Notes: a model not told the origin generated them from the sequence alone. A DNA stretch of 64,000 bases from Muriicola sp. Z0-33 (GCF_026126425.1 NZ_JAFMPW010000014.1:1-64000), one strand, 5' to 3'. Shown: positions 33,712 to 43,137, counted from the stretch's first letter. Numbers and translations: made by a program.

Positions 33712-34299
33712 ATGAAAAATCTAATTTTAATATGCACACTCCTATTGTTTATGAGCAGTTGTGCGCAAGAAAAAAAACCTGAAATTGCTGTAGAGGTTCA
33801 AATAAAAACAGCTGTTTTATCACTTTCAGATGCCGACAAAGACGGCGCCATGGTATATGGATATGATGGTTACGGAAAGATGGTAGTATTAAGAGAAGGT
33901 ACCAACAATCTGGTTTGTCTTGGCGACGATCCTGCAAAAGAAGGTATCAGCACCTCCTGCTATTTTTCACAGCTAGAGCCATTTATGGCAAGAGGCAGGG
34001 AATTAAAGGCCCAGGGTAAGAGTACAGAAGAACTCAGAAAAATCCGAGGGGAAGAAGTGGCATCAGGCAAGCTGAAAATGCCGGAAGCTCCCAGCATGAT
34101 GTATGTGTATTATGGCAAGGATGAAAATTATGACAAAGCTAGCGGGGAGCTTAAAGACGGTAAATTGCGATATGTAATATATACGCCTTATGCTACGAGT
34201 GAGTCAACGGGTCTTCCGGAAAAGCCCCATGCGCCAGGTATGCCCTGGATTATGGATCCCGGAACACATCGCGCCCACATTATGATTGGGCCAAACTAA
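33712..34299 (+). CDS. Unrecognised lipoprotein, 195 residues
   Basis: The N-terminus is a type II signal peptide (MKNLILICTLLLFMSSC) with a clear lipobox, so the mature protein is lipid-anchored at Cys17. I do not recognise the mature domain. It contains segments YGYDGYGKMVVLREGTNNLVC, STSCYFSQLEPFMARGRELK and APGMPWIMDPGTHRAHIMIG, with two cysteines that could form a disulfide and a conserved-looking proline/histidine-rich C-terminal end. The promoter at 33665-33695 and the terminator of valS isolate it as a single-gene unit. Codon use is ordinary. Possible roles in metal or small-ligand binding are speculation. Confidence 0.7.
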   Translation: MKNLILICTLLLFMSSCAQEKKPEIAVEVQIKTAVLSLSDADKDGAMVYGYDGYGKMVVLREGTNNLVCLGDDPAKEGISTSCYFSQLEPFMARGRELKAQGKSTEELRKIRGEEVASGKLKMPEAPSMMYVYYGKDENYDKASGELKDGKLRYVIYTPYATSESTGLPEKPHAPGMPWIMDPGTHRAHIMIGPN

Positions 34300-34540
34300 A
34301 AATTATCAAGCTTTTTCGATTTCTAAATAGAGCGGTAGTGTGACTTAACACCCGGCTAGGTGCAAATTTCTGAACTCCCCTTCGTTCGGAAGAAAAAACC
34401 GATTTAAATTGCCTAGAATAAAGATGTAGTTATGCAGTAAGACCTTCTTATTGATATAAATTTTAAAGAACATGACTTTTGTCAAATTATAGTTCCCTGG
34501 TAATCGGTAGATTTACAAATTAATTTAATTATTGCAGCCT

Positions 34541-35392
34541 ATGGAATACAGTGTGCAGGATTTTTTGGAGGCCAAAAACAGGAAGAAATTGGTAGCGATT
34601 GCCAAAGACAAAGGCATAAACATAGATAAGATCATAAGAAATCTGCAATATGAACAAGAGTTAATTAAACTGCAGGGAGAGCTGGTAAATCTGCAGCAAT
34701 GGATCAATAAAAACAATTTAAGAGTAGCAGTGTTATTTGAGGGTCGGGATGCGGCAGGAAAAGGAGGTGCTATTAAACGATTTATAGAACATTTAAATCC
34801 TCGTTCTGCCAGGGTCGTTGCACTTTCCAAACCGACGGATAATGAAAAAGGGCAGTGGTATTTTAGAAGATATATCAAGGAACTACCCAATCCGGGGGAG
34901 ATCGTATTCTTTGATAGGAGCTGGTATAACCGGGCAGTGGTAGAACCTGTAATGGGTTTTTGTAACAAAGAGCAATATGATCAATTTATGGTCCAGGTTC
35001 CGGAATTTGAACATTTGCTTTACGAAGATGGAGTTATTCTGATAAAATTCTGGTTCTCGATTTCCAAAGAAATTCAAAAGAAACGTTTCGATTCACGTAT
35101 GAAAAACCCTCTTAAGCAATGGAAGTTTAGTCCTGTAGATAAGAAAGGCCAGGAGCTTTGGGACCAATATACCTATTACAAGGAACAGATGTTCACAAAG
35201 ACCCATACCAACTTCAGTCCCTGGTTGATGGTAAAAACGAATGATAAAAAAACAGCGCGTTTGGAAAGTATGCGTTATTTGTTATCATTGTTTGACTATT
35301 CTGTGACTAAGAAAAACAATGGCGAACTTATACAGCCAGACCCCAATGTTATTATCCGCTATTACCGAAATGCCAAACAAATAGATATCTAG
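34541..35392 (+). CDS. ppk2: Polyphosphate kinase 2 family protein (first of tandem pair)
   Basis: PPK2 enzymes transfer phosphate between polyphosphate and nucleoside mono- or diphosphates. This 283-residue protein has the Walker A VLFEGRDAAGKGGAIKRFIE (about residues 67-86) and Walker B IVFFDRSWYNRAVVEPVMGF, typical of one-domain PPK2. ATG 34541 is preferred to a TTG three codons upstream. It ends 1 nt before the second, similar gene, so they are translated together. Which nucleotide it prefers (GDP, ADP, AMP or NMP) cannot be read from these motifs alone. Polyphosphate cycling links to energy storage and stress survival. Confidence 0.93.
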   Translation: MEYSVQDFLEAKNRKKLVAIAKDKGINIDKIIRNLQYEQELIKLQGELVNLQQWINKNNLRVAVLFEGRDAAGKGGAIKRFIEHLNPRSARVVALSKPTDNEKGQWYFRRYIKELPNPGEIVFFDRSWYNRAVVEPVMGFCNKEQYDQFMVQVPEFEHLLYEDGVILIKFWFSISKEIQKKRFDSRMKNPLKQWKFSPVDKKGQELWDQYTYYKEQMFTKTHTNFSPWLMVKTNDKKTARLESMRYLLSLFDYSVTKKNNGELIQPDPNVIIRYYRNAKQIDI

Positions 35393-35393
35393 T

Positions 35394-36179
35394 ATGAAAA
35401 CACTCAAAGATCTGAACCTTACTGCCCAGCAACTTGAATTGCTAAATTCCAAACTGGGTTTAAGAAGTTTGTTTGCCAATAAGAATATTGATTTAGAAAA
35501 GACCCTGAGAGATGTGGAGTATGAAAATGCTTTGCGTGAAAAGCAGGCAGAGTTAATTAAGCTCCAGGCCTGGGCAATTGACAACGACAAGAAAATAGTA
35601 ATCATTTTTGAGGGTAGGGATGCTGCCGGGAAAGGCGGGGCAATTCGGAGAATTGTGGCACATCTGAACCCCCGCTATTTAAGAATTGTAGCGTTGAATA
35701 GGCCTACAGAAGATGAGCAGGGTCAATGGTATTTTCAGCGTTATGTAAATAAGTTACCTAAACCTGGAAAGATTGTTTTTTTTGACAGAAGTTGGTACAA
35801 CAGGGCCGTGGTAGAACCTGTTAACGGATTTTGCACGGAGGAAGAATATAAGATTTTTATGGGGCAGGTAAATGATTTTGAAAAAATGATTATTCAATCT
35901 AACACCTATTTGCTAAAGTTCTATTTTTCGATTACCAAAGATGAACAGGAGAAGCGTTTTGATGACATTAGAAGAAGTAAGTTAAAACGCTGGAAAATGT
36001 CTGCCGTGGACGAAAAGGCCCAGGATCTTTGGGATGATTATACGCGTTATAAGGAAATTATGTTAGAGGAAACGAATACTGAGCATGCCCCCTGGATTAT
36101 CATTCAGGCGAACAAGAAAACAGATGCCCGCCTTGCTGCCATTGAGCATATCCTAAATAAAATCCCCTACAAAGAATAG
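35394..36179 (+). CDS. ppk2: Polyphosphate kinase 2 family protein (second of tandem pair)
   Basis: This 261-residue PPK2 paralogue begins 1 nt after the first. It has Walker A IIFEGRDAAGKGGAIRRIVA and Walker B IVFFDRSWYNRAVVEPVNGF. Identity with the first copy is high around the motifs but diverges at both ends, so the pair arose by tandem duplication and then diverged. The two may form a hetero-oligomer or have different nucleotide preferences. This gene ends the operon; the sterol-desaturase-like gene begins 86 nt later with its own TATCTTTA-type box near 36242. Confidence 0.93.
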   Translation: MKTLKDLNLTAQQLELLNSKLGLRSLFANKNIDLEKTLRDVEYENALREKQAELIKLQAWAIDNDKKIVIIFEGRDAAGKGGAIRRIVAHLNPRYLRIVALNRPTEDEQGQWYFQRYVNKLPKPGKIVFFDRSWYNRAVVEPVNGFCTEEEYKIFMGQVNDFEKMIIQSNTYLLKFYFSITKDEQEKRFDDIRRSKLKRWKMSAVDEKAQDLWDDYTRYKEIMLEETNTEHAPWIIIQANKKTDARLAAIEHILNKIPYKE

Positions 36180-36265
36180 TTATTCTGATTGGCATTTCAG
36201 ATATATTAAGCGGCTAAGATCATATAGTAAAGATCATTTTTTATCTTTATACCTATAGTTTTTCT

Positions 36266-37534
36266 ATGGAATCTTACGCTACTGCTCTACTTTATGCAAT
36301 TCCTTTTTTTACATTTCTTCTGGGAATAGAAATTCTCTATGGATACTTTGTGAAAGATCAAAAACATAAAGTACTTGATACAGTAAGTAGCCTTAGCTCT
36401 GGCTTTACCAATATTATTAAAGATTCATTAGGACTTGGTTTTATTTTGGTGAGTTATCCTTATTTGTTAGAACATTTAGCTTTTACAGAAATCGAGGCAA
36501 ATTGGCTGGTATGGTTGGTTGCTTTTATTGTCATGGATTTTGCCGGCTATTGGAACCATAGATTAAGTCATCATATTAACTTTTTCTGGAATCAGCATGT
36601 TATTCATCATAGTAGTGAAGAATTTAATCTGGCATGCGCCCTGAGGCAATCAATATCTAACTTAATTGGATATTTCCCTCTGCTCTTATTTCCGGCCGCA
36701 ATGTTGGGGGTGCCACATAAAGTGATTGCTATTCTTGCGCCCATTCATCTTTTTGCACAGTTCTGGTATCATACCCAGCACATTGGTAAAATGGGATGGT
36801 TAGAGTATATCATAGTTACCCCTTCGCAGCATAGGGTTCACCACGCAATAAATCCGGAATATATAGACAAAAATTTAGGGCAGATTTTGTGTTTGTGGGA
36901 TAGGTGGTTTGGGACTTTTCAGGAAGAATTAGACGAGGTGCCACCCCAATACGGGGTATTGAAACCTGCTGCTACCTGGAATCCGGTGCTAATTAACTTT
37001 CAACATATATGGCGATTAATTAAAGATGCCTGGCGCACAAAAAATTATTGGGACAAGTTGCGTATCTGGTTTATGCCGACGGGTTGGAGACCGGCAGATG
37101 TAATAAAAAAGTACCCCGTTCCTATCATTAAGGACGTATATCATTTTAAACGTTATGAGACCTCAGCTTCCCTGGGCCTGAAAGGATATTCAATTTTTCA
37201 GATGCTCACCACTTTACTTTTTTTATTGTTTATGTTTTATAATTTCTCCAATATAGGAATCGATGGTTTGTTACTCTTTGGAGCTTTTGTGTTTATTGGA
37301 ATTTATGGATATACCACACTTATGGACAGGCGGCCATATGCCGTATGGATTGAGGTTATAAGAGGGCTCGCAGGCTTGGTCTTAATCGGGATTACAGCAG
37401 ATTGGTTTGGGATAAATAATTATTTGGGTGCAGGCAGTATCTTAGTATCGCTCTACTTTATTATTACCATTGCCGCCGGTATTTATTTCAGTTATTTTGA
37501 AAAATCCGGGGCGGATGCCGAACTGGCGGTTTAA
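36266..37534 (+). CDS. Sterol desaturase/fatty acid hydroxylase superfamily membrane protein
   Basis: This 422-residue polytopic membrane protein has a di-iron histidine cluster: NHRLSHHINFFWNQHVIHHSSE (about residues 95-116) and QHRVHHAINPEY (about 188-199). These are the conserved His boxes of the FA_hydroxylase family, which hydroxylates or desaturates lipids or carotenoids with O2. About eight membrane segments are expected, including a C-terminal block (residues about 305-415) beyond the usual domain. Substrate is not known; in Flavobacteria hydroxylated lipids or carotenoid modification are possible. A creatininase-like gene follows 12 nt downstream, probably in the same operon. Confidence 0.88.
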   Translation: MESYATALLYAIPFFTFLLGIEILYGYFVKDQKHKVLDTVSSLSSGFTNIIKDSLGLGFILVSYPYLLEHLAFTEIEANWLVWLVAFIVMDFAGYWNHRLSHHINFFWNQHVIHHSSEEFNLACALRQSISNLIGYFPLLLFPAAMLGVPHKVIAILAPIHLFAQFWYHTQHIGKMGWLEYIIVTPSQHRVHHAINPEYIDKNLGQILCLWDRWFGTFQEELDEVPPQYGVLKPAATWNPVLINFQHIWRLIKDAWRTKNYWDKLRIWFMPTGWRPADVIKKYPVPIIKDVYHFKRYETSASLGLKGYSIFQMLTTLLFLLFMFYNFSNIGIDGLLLFGAFVFIGIYGYTTLMDRRPYAVWIEVIRGLAGLVLIGITADWFGINNYLGAGSILVSLYFIITIAAGIYFSYFEKSGADAELAV

Positions 37535-37546
37535 CTAAAACGACAA

Positions 37547-38314
37547 ATGAAAATAAGACCATATATACTTACTGAAACAAATTGGGATGCCCTTAAAGAT
37601 GCCAAATTTGAACTCGCCGTTTTACCCTGGGGAGCCACGGAAGCCCACAATTACCATTTGCCCTATGGCACGGATGTTTATGAAGCTGATTATATCTCGG
37701 CTGCAGCGGCAGAAATTACATGGGAAAAGGGTGGGAAGGTAATTGTACTCCCAACTATACCCTTTGGCGTAAATACAGGGCAATCGGATATTTATTTGGA
37801 CATCAACCTAAACCCTTCTACTCAACTTGCCATCCTGACCGATGTAATTGAGACATTAAACAGGCAGGGGATAAAGAAGTTGCTTATTTTTAATAGTCAT
37901 GGAGGCAATAATTTTAAACCCCTGGTAAGAGAATTGGGACTAAAATTTCCGGAAATGTTCCTCTGTTTCTCCAACTGGTTCCAGGCCATGGATCGCAGTA
38001 AGTATTTTGAGGAACAAGGAGACCATGCAGAAGAAATGGAGACCAGCCTGATACTGCATTTAAAACCCGAACTGGTACTTCCCAGGGATAAATGGGGCGA
38101 TGGTGCCAGTAAAAAATTTAAGATTGGAGCATTCTCTGAAGGATGGGTATGGGCAGAGAGAAAATGGTCTCAGATAAGTAATGATACGGGTGTCGGAAAC
38201 CCAAAGTATGCTTCAAAGGAAAAGGGCGCCAGGTTTTTCACTGATATTACCAAAAAAATGGCCGAACTATTTTTAGCACTCTGTAATGCCGATGTTCATG
38301 ATCTCTATGAATAA
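37547..38314 (+). CDS. Creatininase family amidohydrolase
   Basis: This 255-residue cytosolic metal-dependent hydrolase belongs to the creatininase/MftE superfamily. The metal ligands are visible as LPWGATEAHNYHLPYGTDVY (about residues 26-45), FNSHGGNN (about 118-125) and GDHAEEMETSLIL (about 161-173). These are the E-H-D-H-E positions of the family. The family hydrolyses cyclic amides and also includes peptide-precursor proteases, so the substrate is not fixed. It is 12 nt after the sterol-desaturase-like gene, suggesting a linked pathway of unknown kind. The gene is convergent with the acyl-CoA-binding protein gene, with 14 nt between stops. Confidence 0.88.
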   Translation: MKIRPYILTETNWDALKDAKFELAVLPWGATEAHNYHLPYGTDVYEADYISAAAAEITWEKGGKVIVLPTIPFGVNTGQSDIYLDINLNPSTQLAILTDVIETLNRQGIKKLLIFNSHGGNNFKPLVRELGLKFPEMFLCFSNWFQAMDRSKYFEEQGDHAEEMETSLILHLKPELVLPRDKWGDGASKKFKIGAFSEGWVWAERKWSQISNDTGVGNPKYASKEKGARFFTDITKKMAELFLALCNADVHDLYE

Positions 38315-38328
38315 GCTTCTCTAAGTAA

Positions 38329-38589
38329 TTAAACTGGAATTTCCCTTTTAACCAGGGCAATATATTCTTTCATGGCCTGTGCTCTGCTGACATTTTGCGC
38401 CTGGATCAGGGCATTTGCCTTAAAAGCATTGATCAGCGGTGTTTTGCTTTGGGGGTTATTAGAATTTCTATTGGCAATCTTGTAATACGCGTATAACTTT
38501 AATAAAATATCTGCAGGTAAGGGGTTGGTATAGTCGTTAACACGTGCAACGGCTTCTAAAAATTCTTTATGGAGTTTTTCATTCTTCAT
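38329..38589 (-). CDS. Acyl-CoA-binding protein
   Basis: This 86-residue protein is a member of the ACBP family, which binds long-chain acyl-CoA esters in the cytosol. The start is ATG 38589; a longer frame from 38628 lies within psd. The four-helix signature is in EFLEAVARVNDYTNPLPAD, ILLKLYAYYKIANRNSN and the final AMKEYIALVKREI. It overlaps the end of the psd gene by 11 bp, so it is co-translated with phospholipid synthesis. ACBPs are uncommon in bacteria but known in Bacteroidetes. It probably carries acyl-CoA for membrane lipid use, which is inference. Confidence 0.9.
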   Translation of the reverse strand: MKNEKLHKEFLEAVARVNDYTNPLPADILLKLYAYYKIANRNSNNPQSKTPLINAFKANALIQAQNVSRAQAMKEYIALVKREIPV

Positions 38590-39247
38590 TTTTATCCACA
38601 ACACTGGCGATACAGGTTTTACCGCCAATTACCTTCTGGTTGAGTTTTACTGTAATGGCACTTTCTAAAGGTAATAACAAATCTACCCTCGACCCAAATT
38701 TTATAAAACCGGCATCGTCTCCTTGCTGAACGCTTTCACCCACCTCGGCATAGTTTACTATGCGCCTTGCCATGGCACCAGCAATTTGTCTGTACAGGAT
38801 ATCACCAAATTTTGGAGTATTGATTACCACGGTAGTCCTTTCATTCTTTTCACTTGACTTAGGATGCCAGGCAACAAGATATTCACCGGGATGATATTTG
38901 GAGTATTTTATTTCCCCGCTGGCCGCATAACGAGTGACATGCACATTTATTGGGGACATAAAGATGGAAACCTGAATTCTCCTCGCATTAAAATATTCCT
39001 TTTCTTCTACTTCTTCAATTACTACCACTTTACCGTCTACAGGGGCAAGAATTTCATCAAAATTCTTGACTACTGTACGTTTGGGATTTCTGAAGAACTG
39101 AAGAATCAGTACAAGGATAACAATTGCAGTAATTTGCAACAGTATTCGCAACCAGGCAAGATCTATATAAAAATGAGCCAGAAGCACAATGGCAGAGACA
39201 ATAAAGAATGTTAGTAGTATAATTTTCTGTCCTTCTCTATGAAACAT
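38579..39247 (-). CDS. psd: Phosphatidylserine decarboxylase
   Basis: Psd converts phosphatidylserine to phosphatidylethanolamine at the inner membrane. The 222-residue protein has two N-terminal membrane segments (ILLTFFIVSAIVLLAHFY and AWLRILLQITAIVILVLIL) and the self-cleavage site GFIKFGSRVDLLLP, where the Ser becomes the pyruvoyl group. This FGSR-type site and the short length mark the archaeal-like/short Psd class rather than the E. coli LGST type. The 3' end overlaps the acyl-CoA-binding gene by 11 bp and the start overlaps cdsA by 11 bp. Confidence 0.94.
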   Translation of the reverse strand: MFHREGQKIILLTFFIVSAIVLLAHFYIDLAWLRILLQITAIVILVLILQFFRNPKRTVVKNFDEILAPVDGKVVVIEEVEEKEYFNARRIQVSIFMSPINVHVTRYAASGEIKYSKYHPGEYLVAWHPKSSEKNERTTVVINTPKFGDILYRQIAGAMARRIVNYAEVGESVQQGDDAGFIKFGSRVDLLLPLESAITVKLNQKVIGGKTCIASVVDKNEE

Positions 39248-40040
39248 AGGTAAAAATCATTAGGGTTAAATAAGCAAACGGGGCAGCAAAGACCAAACTG
39301 TCTAACCTGTCGAGCATACCGCCATGACCAGGCAGGATAGCACCACTATCCTTTACTCCGGCTGCTCTTTTTAATTTGGATTCTATTAGGTCTCCCAGAC
39401 TTCCTGTTATAACAATTACTGCGGCTAAAATCATCCATTGTTTGGGATTAACGATGGGTTCATATAAGGCCATCACAAATGCTGCTCCCAGGGTAAAAAT
39501 AAGTCCACCTATAGTGCCTTCCCAGGTCTTCTTAGGGGAAACTGCCGGAAACAGTTTAGTTCTTCCTATAGACTTACCTACTAAATAAGCAAAGGAATCA
39601 TTTACCCAGATCAGGATGAATATGCCCATAATCAGGTACTTGGCAAAGGCATTGTCTTTATATGGGATCATGGTTAAAAATATACATCCTCCTCCGATAT
39701 AAAAGAGGCCTATTACAAATTTCTGAAAGGTATTGAAGACCTTGTCCTTTTTTGAAAACAGATAATAGAGCAATGCAAAATTAACAGATATGGTAAGGAA
39801 CATTAAGATATTAATCAAAACTTTGTCATTGAGCAGGTAAATAAATGTCCACCAAAGCGCCAGATAGGCGACGAAGATGTAATACCCTCTCAATAGGACC
39901 AACCTCTTGTATTCATATAGGCAAGCAAGGCCAAAAACCATAAACAGAAAATCAAAGGCATCTGAACTTAAAAAAACTGCAGACAGGAGTAATATAACAT
40001 AGACTGCTCCTGTTAGTAATCGCCTTAGGAGTTCTTTCAT
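39237..40040 (-). CDS. cdsA: Phosphatidate cytidylyltransferase
   Basis: CdsA makes CDP-diacylglycerol from CTP and phosphatidic acid, feeding phosphatidylserine and phosphatidylglycerol synthesis. ATG 40040 gives a 267-residue polytopic membrane protein (MKELLRRLLTGAVYVILLLS); the longer frame starts inside the LUD gene. The family motifs are SPKKTWEGTIGG and, near the C-terminus, GHGGMLDRLDSLVFAAPFAY, matching the CTP_transf_1 signature. It begins 1 nt after the LUD gene stop and overlaps psd by 11 bp, so the three are translated in sequence. Confidence 0.95.
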   Translation of the reverse strand: MKELLRRLLTGAVYVILLLSAVFLSSDAFDFLFMVFGLACLYEYKRLVLLRGYYIFVAYLALWWTFIYLLNDKVLINILMFLTISVNFALLYYLFSKKDKVFNTFQKFVIGLFYIGGGCIFLTMIPYKDNAFAKYLIMGIFILIWVNDSFAYLVGKSIGRTKLFPAVSPKKTWEGTIGGLIFTLGAAFVMALYEPIVNPKQWMILAAVIVITGSLGDLIESKLKRAAGVKDSGAILPGHGGMLDRLDSLVFAAPFAYLTLMIFTYVS

Positions 40041-40041
40041 A

Positions 40042-40650
40042 TTAGAGGTCTTCCAGAAGTAAAAGATATAGGTGCTTTGAACTGCTACCGTAAGTGAGAA
40101 AATCATCTGCATTCTCCTCTGTAGATTGAAAATGCTTAATAGTGGTAATGTTGGCAGGGATACCGTTTTTATACTTCTTTTTTATTTTTTTCAGACCTTC
40201 CCCTATGGTAGGTACCAATTGGCTGGTGGTCGCAAATACGATTACATTATCGGGAACCTCATTCAATTTTTTCTCATTAAGCTGGTTAGAACAAACCAAA
40301 ATTGATCCGTTTTGAGCAACCAGATGTTCGCAGGTGGTGAAAAAGATCTCACTGTTTTCTGCCTTGTCGGTGAAGCTTAGGTTTTGTTTAGAAAATTTCC
40401 CTTCTAGTCTGGGATCCAGGATAAAAAACGGATTTTCTTGCCATCCATTTTCATCAATAATGTTTTTAAGGGCGTCGGTAATTTCCCGGAACGAATCGCA
40501 ATAAAGGAATTTGCCGCCATTTTTTTTGAAATGGATGGTGAATTTTTCATCCACAGGAATATTTAAATCGGGCATATGGACTCCTCGGGTTTCCGTAGTT
40601 TCCTTGGAAACTTTTTTACCACCACCAAAAAGCTTGTCAAATAGCCCCAT
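40042..40650 (-). CDS. LUD domain protein
   Basis: This 202-residue cytosolic protein of the LUD (LutB/LutC-related) family is named from lactate utilisation complexes. Its position between ftsH and cdsA is conserved in many Bacteroidetes, where no lactate-utilisation genes accompany it. Readable signature parts are the opening MGLFDKLFGG, the central FFTTCEHLVAQNGSILVCS and IVFATTSQLVPTIGEGLKKI, and the C-terminal LTYGSSSKHLYLLLLEDL. The family includes NAD(P)- or metal-linked oxidoreductase subunits, but this standalone copy lacks a known activity. It probably acts together with the neighbouring operon. Confidence 0.88.
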   Translation of the reverse strand: MGLFDKLFGGGKKVSKETTETRGVHMPDLNIPVDEKFTIHFKKNGGKFLYCDSFREITDALKNIIDENGWQENPFFILDPRLEGKFSKQNLSFTDKAENSEIFFTTCEHLVAQNGSILVCSNQLNEKKLNEVPDNVIVFATTSQLVPTIGEGLKKIKKKYKNGIPANITTIKHFQSTEENADDFLTYGSSSKHLYLLLLEDL

Positions 40651-40711
40651 TTATAGGTATTAATGCTTCAAATAATGTTCAGCTTTTATTAAAAACAACG
40701 TAAATAATCGC

Positions 40712-42703
40712 CTATTTATTTTCTTCGGTTGTTTCTTCTTCGGCCCGACTTTCTGTTTCAACAATTTCCTGCCCCGCCTCGTCTATCTCTTTGTCAAAAG
40801 GTCTTTTGCCAAAAATCTTTTCCAAATCTTCCTTAAAGATAACTTCTTTTTCCAATAGTCGCTCTGCTAAAATGGTCAGTTTATCTTTATTTTCCTGTAA
40901 AACATCAATCGCCCTCTTATACTGCTCTTCAATTATTTTTGAAATTTCCCTGTCTATAGTTTGGGCGGTATCTTCACTATAAGGCTTAGAGAAGCCATAA
41001 TCATTTTGTCCTGAGGAATCGTAATACGTCAGATTCCCTATTTCATCGTTCAGACCATATATGGTAACCATAGCTCTTGCCTGCTTAGTAACCTTTTCCA
41101 GGTCGCTCAGGGCGCCTGTAGATATTTTATCAAAGATCACTTTTTCTGCTGCCCTTCCACCTAATGTGGCACACATTTCATCTTTCATCTGTTCGGGGCG
41201 AACTATTAGTCTTTCTTCGGGCAAGTACCATGCTGCTCCAAGCGATTGTCCTCTGGGAACAATAGTGACTTTTACCAGTGGGGCTGCGTGTTCCAGCATC
41301 CAGCTGACCGTAGCATGTCCTGCTTCATGATATGCTATAGTCTTCTTTTCCCCTGGGGTAATTATCTTATTCTTTTTTTCCAATCCACCCACAATTCTGT
41401 CTACTGCATCGAGGAAGTCTTGTTTGGTAACGGCCTTCTTTTCCTTTCTTGCGGCTATTAATGCGGCTTCATTACAGACATTTGCAATATCGGCGCCCGA
41501 GAATCCCGGGGTTTGTCTGGCCAGGAAATCCAGATCCAGTGTCTCTGCCGTCTTAATGGGCCTAAGGTGCACTTCAAAAATTTCCTTCCTTTCTCTGATA
41601 TCCGGCAGATCCACATAGATTTGCCTGTCGAACCTTCCGGCACGCATCAGGGCTTTGTCCAGCACATCTGCACGGTTGGTGGCGGCAAGTACAATAACGT
41701 TGGTGTTGGTGCCAAATCCGTCCATTTCTGTCAGTAACTGGTTAAGGGTATTTTCCCTTTCATCATTGGATCCGGTAAAATTATTTTTTCCTCTGGCTCT
41801 ACCAATGGCATCTATTTCATCAATAAATATAATTGCCGGCGACTTGTCCTTAGCTTGTTTAAAAAGGTCTCGCACCCTCGAAGCTCCAACTCCCACAAAC
41901 ATTTCAACAAAGTCGGATCCTGACAGCGAGAAGAAAGGCACTTTTGCTTCCCCGGCGACTGCCTTAGCCAGTAGGGTTTTACCGGTTCCGGGAGGGCCAA
42001 CCAGCAGCGCTCCTTTTGGAATTTTTCCACCCAGAGAGGTGTACTTATCCGGGTTTTTTAAGAATTCAACAATTTCTTCAACTTCTTCTTTAGCTCCTTC
42101 CAGACCAGCGACATCTTTAAAGGAAGTCCTGGTATCTGTTTTTTCATCAAAAAGTTTTGCCTTCGATTTCCCAATATTGAAAATTTGTCCACCAGCGCCA
42201 CCTCCTGCACCACCTGACATGCGCCGCATCAGGTAGATCCAAATTCCAATAATCAGCACAAATGGAAGAATGGTAAGAATCATCTCCATAAACAAATTGG
42301 ACTCTTTGTCAAATTCAACAATAGTGTCCAGGTTGCTCTCCTTTTTTATTTCGGTTATTTCATTCTGAAATATCTGAAGGTCTCCATAATCCAGTACATA
42401 TTGAGGCAGACTGCCCGTGGTGGGGAAGAGGGGTTTTTCGGATACATCTTTATGTACATCCTTAAGCAAGGCCTCATCACTTAGAAAGACTTTTGCCTGA
42501 TTGGTATTGGTAATGATTAATATTTTGTCAATATCACCGTTCCTCAGGTATTCCTGTAATTCTGATGTTGTTGTTTTTTTAGTAGAGGCGAGATTTCCAC
42601 TCCCAAAAAATTGGAACCCAATAAGCACTATTGCTATGAGCCCATAGATCCACCATGCGCTGAATTTGGGTTTTTTCTGGGGTGTTTTATTTTCCTTTGC
42701 CAT
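40712..42703 (-). CDS. ftsH: ATP-dependent zinc metalloprotease FtsH
   Basis: FtsH is a hexameric membrane protease that extracts and degrades damaged or regulatory membrane and cytosolic proteins. The 663-residue protein has two N-terminal membrane helices (about residues 16-33 and 138-158) flanking a periplasmic domain. The AAA+ module has Walker A GPPGTGKT (236-243), Walker [12 protein letters not shown] and second-region-of-homology residues ([18 protein letters not shown]). The zinc site is HEAGH (459-463). A low-complexity Glu-rich tail ([15 protein letters not shown]) ends the protein. It lies between rsfS (20 nt upstream) and the LUD gene in one operon. Confidence 0.97.
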   Translation of the reverse strand: MAKENKTPQKKPKFSAWWIYGLIAIVLIGFQFFGSGNLASTKKTTTSELQEYLRNGDIDKILIITNTNQAKVFLSDEALLKDVHKDVSEKPLFPTTGSLPQYVLDYGDLQIFQNEITEIKKESNLDTIVEFDKESNLFMEMILTILPFVLIIGIWIYLMRRMSGGAGGGAGGQIFNIGKSKAKLFDEKTDTRTSFKDVAGLEGAKEEVEEIVEFLKNPDKYTSLGGKIPKGALLVGPPGTGKTLLAKAVAGEAKVPFFSLSGSDFVEMFVGVGASRVRDLFKQAKDKSPAIIFIDEIDAIGRARGKNNFTGSNDERENTLNQLLTEMDGFGTNTNVIVLAATNRADVLDKALMRAGRFDRQIYVDLPDIRERKEIFEVHLRPIKTAETLDLDFLARQTPGFSGADIANVCNEAALIAARKEKKAVTKQDFLDAVDRIVGGLEKKNKIITPGEKKTIAYHEAGHATVSWMLEHAAPLVKVTIVPRGQSLGAAWYLPEERLIVRPEQMKDEMCATLGGRAAEKVIFDKISTGALSDLEKVTKQARAMVTIYGLNDEIGNLTYYDSSGQNDYGFSKPYSEDTAQTIDREISKIIEEQYKRAIDVLQENKDKLTILAERLLEKEVIFKEDLEKIFGKRPFDKEIDEAGQEIVETESRAEEETTEENK

Positions 42704-42723
42704 TGTTGCTTTTTTTCCTGTCT

Positions 42724-43110
42724 TTATTTCAGGGTCTGATTAAAACTACTTTCCACGACGGTAACTTTGGCATCTCCCCAAAGCCCTTCTATATCATAAA
42801 ACTCTCTAACATGTTTCTGAAATACATGCACCACTACATTTACATAGTCTAATAGCACCCATTCCGCATTTTCAGAACCCTCAATGTGCCAGGGCTTGTC
42901 TTTAATTGACTTGCTAACAGTTTTTTGGATGGAATTAACGATTGCGTTTACGTGAGTATTGGAGGTACCGTTACAAATAATAAAGTAGTCACAAACAGTA
43001 TTTTCTATTTCCCTTAAATCAAGTAAGTTTATATCTAGTCCTTTTACTTCTTCAATTCCGTGTAAGATTAAGGCAATCAACTCATCTGCACTTGCTTTCT
43101 GTTTCTGCAT
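42724..43110 (-). CDS. rsfS: Ribosomal silencing factor RsfS
   Basis: This 128-residue protein of the RsfS/Iojap/YbeB family binds ribosomal protein uL14 and blocks 30S-50S joining when nutrients are low. The conserved core reads LIALILHGIEEVKGLDINLLDL, NTVCDYFIICNGTSNTHVNAIV, and the C-terminal WVLLDYVNVVVHVFQKHVREFYDIEGLWGDA. The gene is first in the operon that continues into ftsH, LUD, cdsA, psd and the acyl-CoA-binding protein. A TAACTTTG box on the minus strand (43130-43137) precedes the ATG by about 19 nt. Confidence 0.95.
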   Translation of the reverse strand: MQKQKASADELIALILHGIEEVKGLDINLLDLREIENTVCDYFIICNGTSNTHVNAIVNSIQKTVSKSIKDKPWHIEGSENAEWVLLDYVNVVVHVFQKHVREFYDIEGLWGDAKVTVVESSFNQTLK

Positions 43111-43129
43111 TCAGAATTTTTAGTTTCTA

Positions 43130-43137
43130 CAAAGTTA
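43130..43137 (-). promoter_or_regulatory. -7 promoter box (TAACTTTG) for the rsfS-ftsH-cdsA operon
   Basis: CAAAGTTA on the plus strand reads TAACTTTG on the minus strand, 19 nt ahead of the rsfS start. No -33 TTG at the expected spacing was seen. Confidence 0.5.

Noticed and set aside
34300-34540. A gene or RNA in the 241-nt spacer before the PPK2 pair
   Set aside because: No reading frame, hairpin or tRNA-like structure seen.
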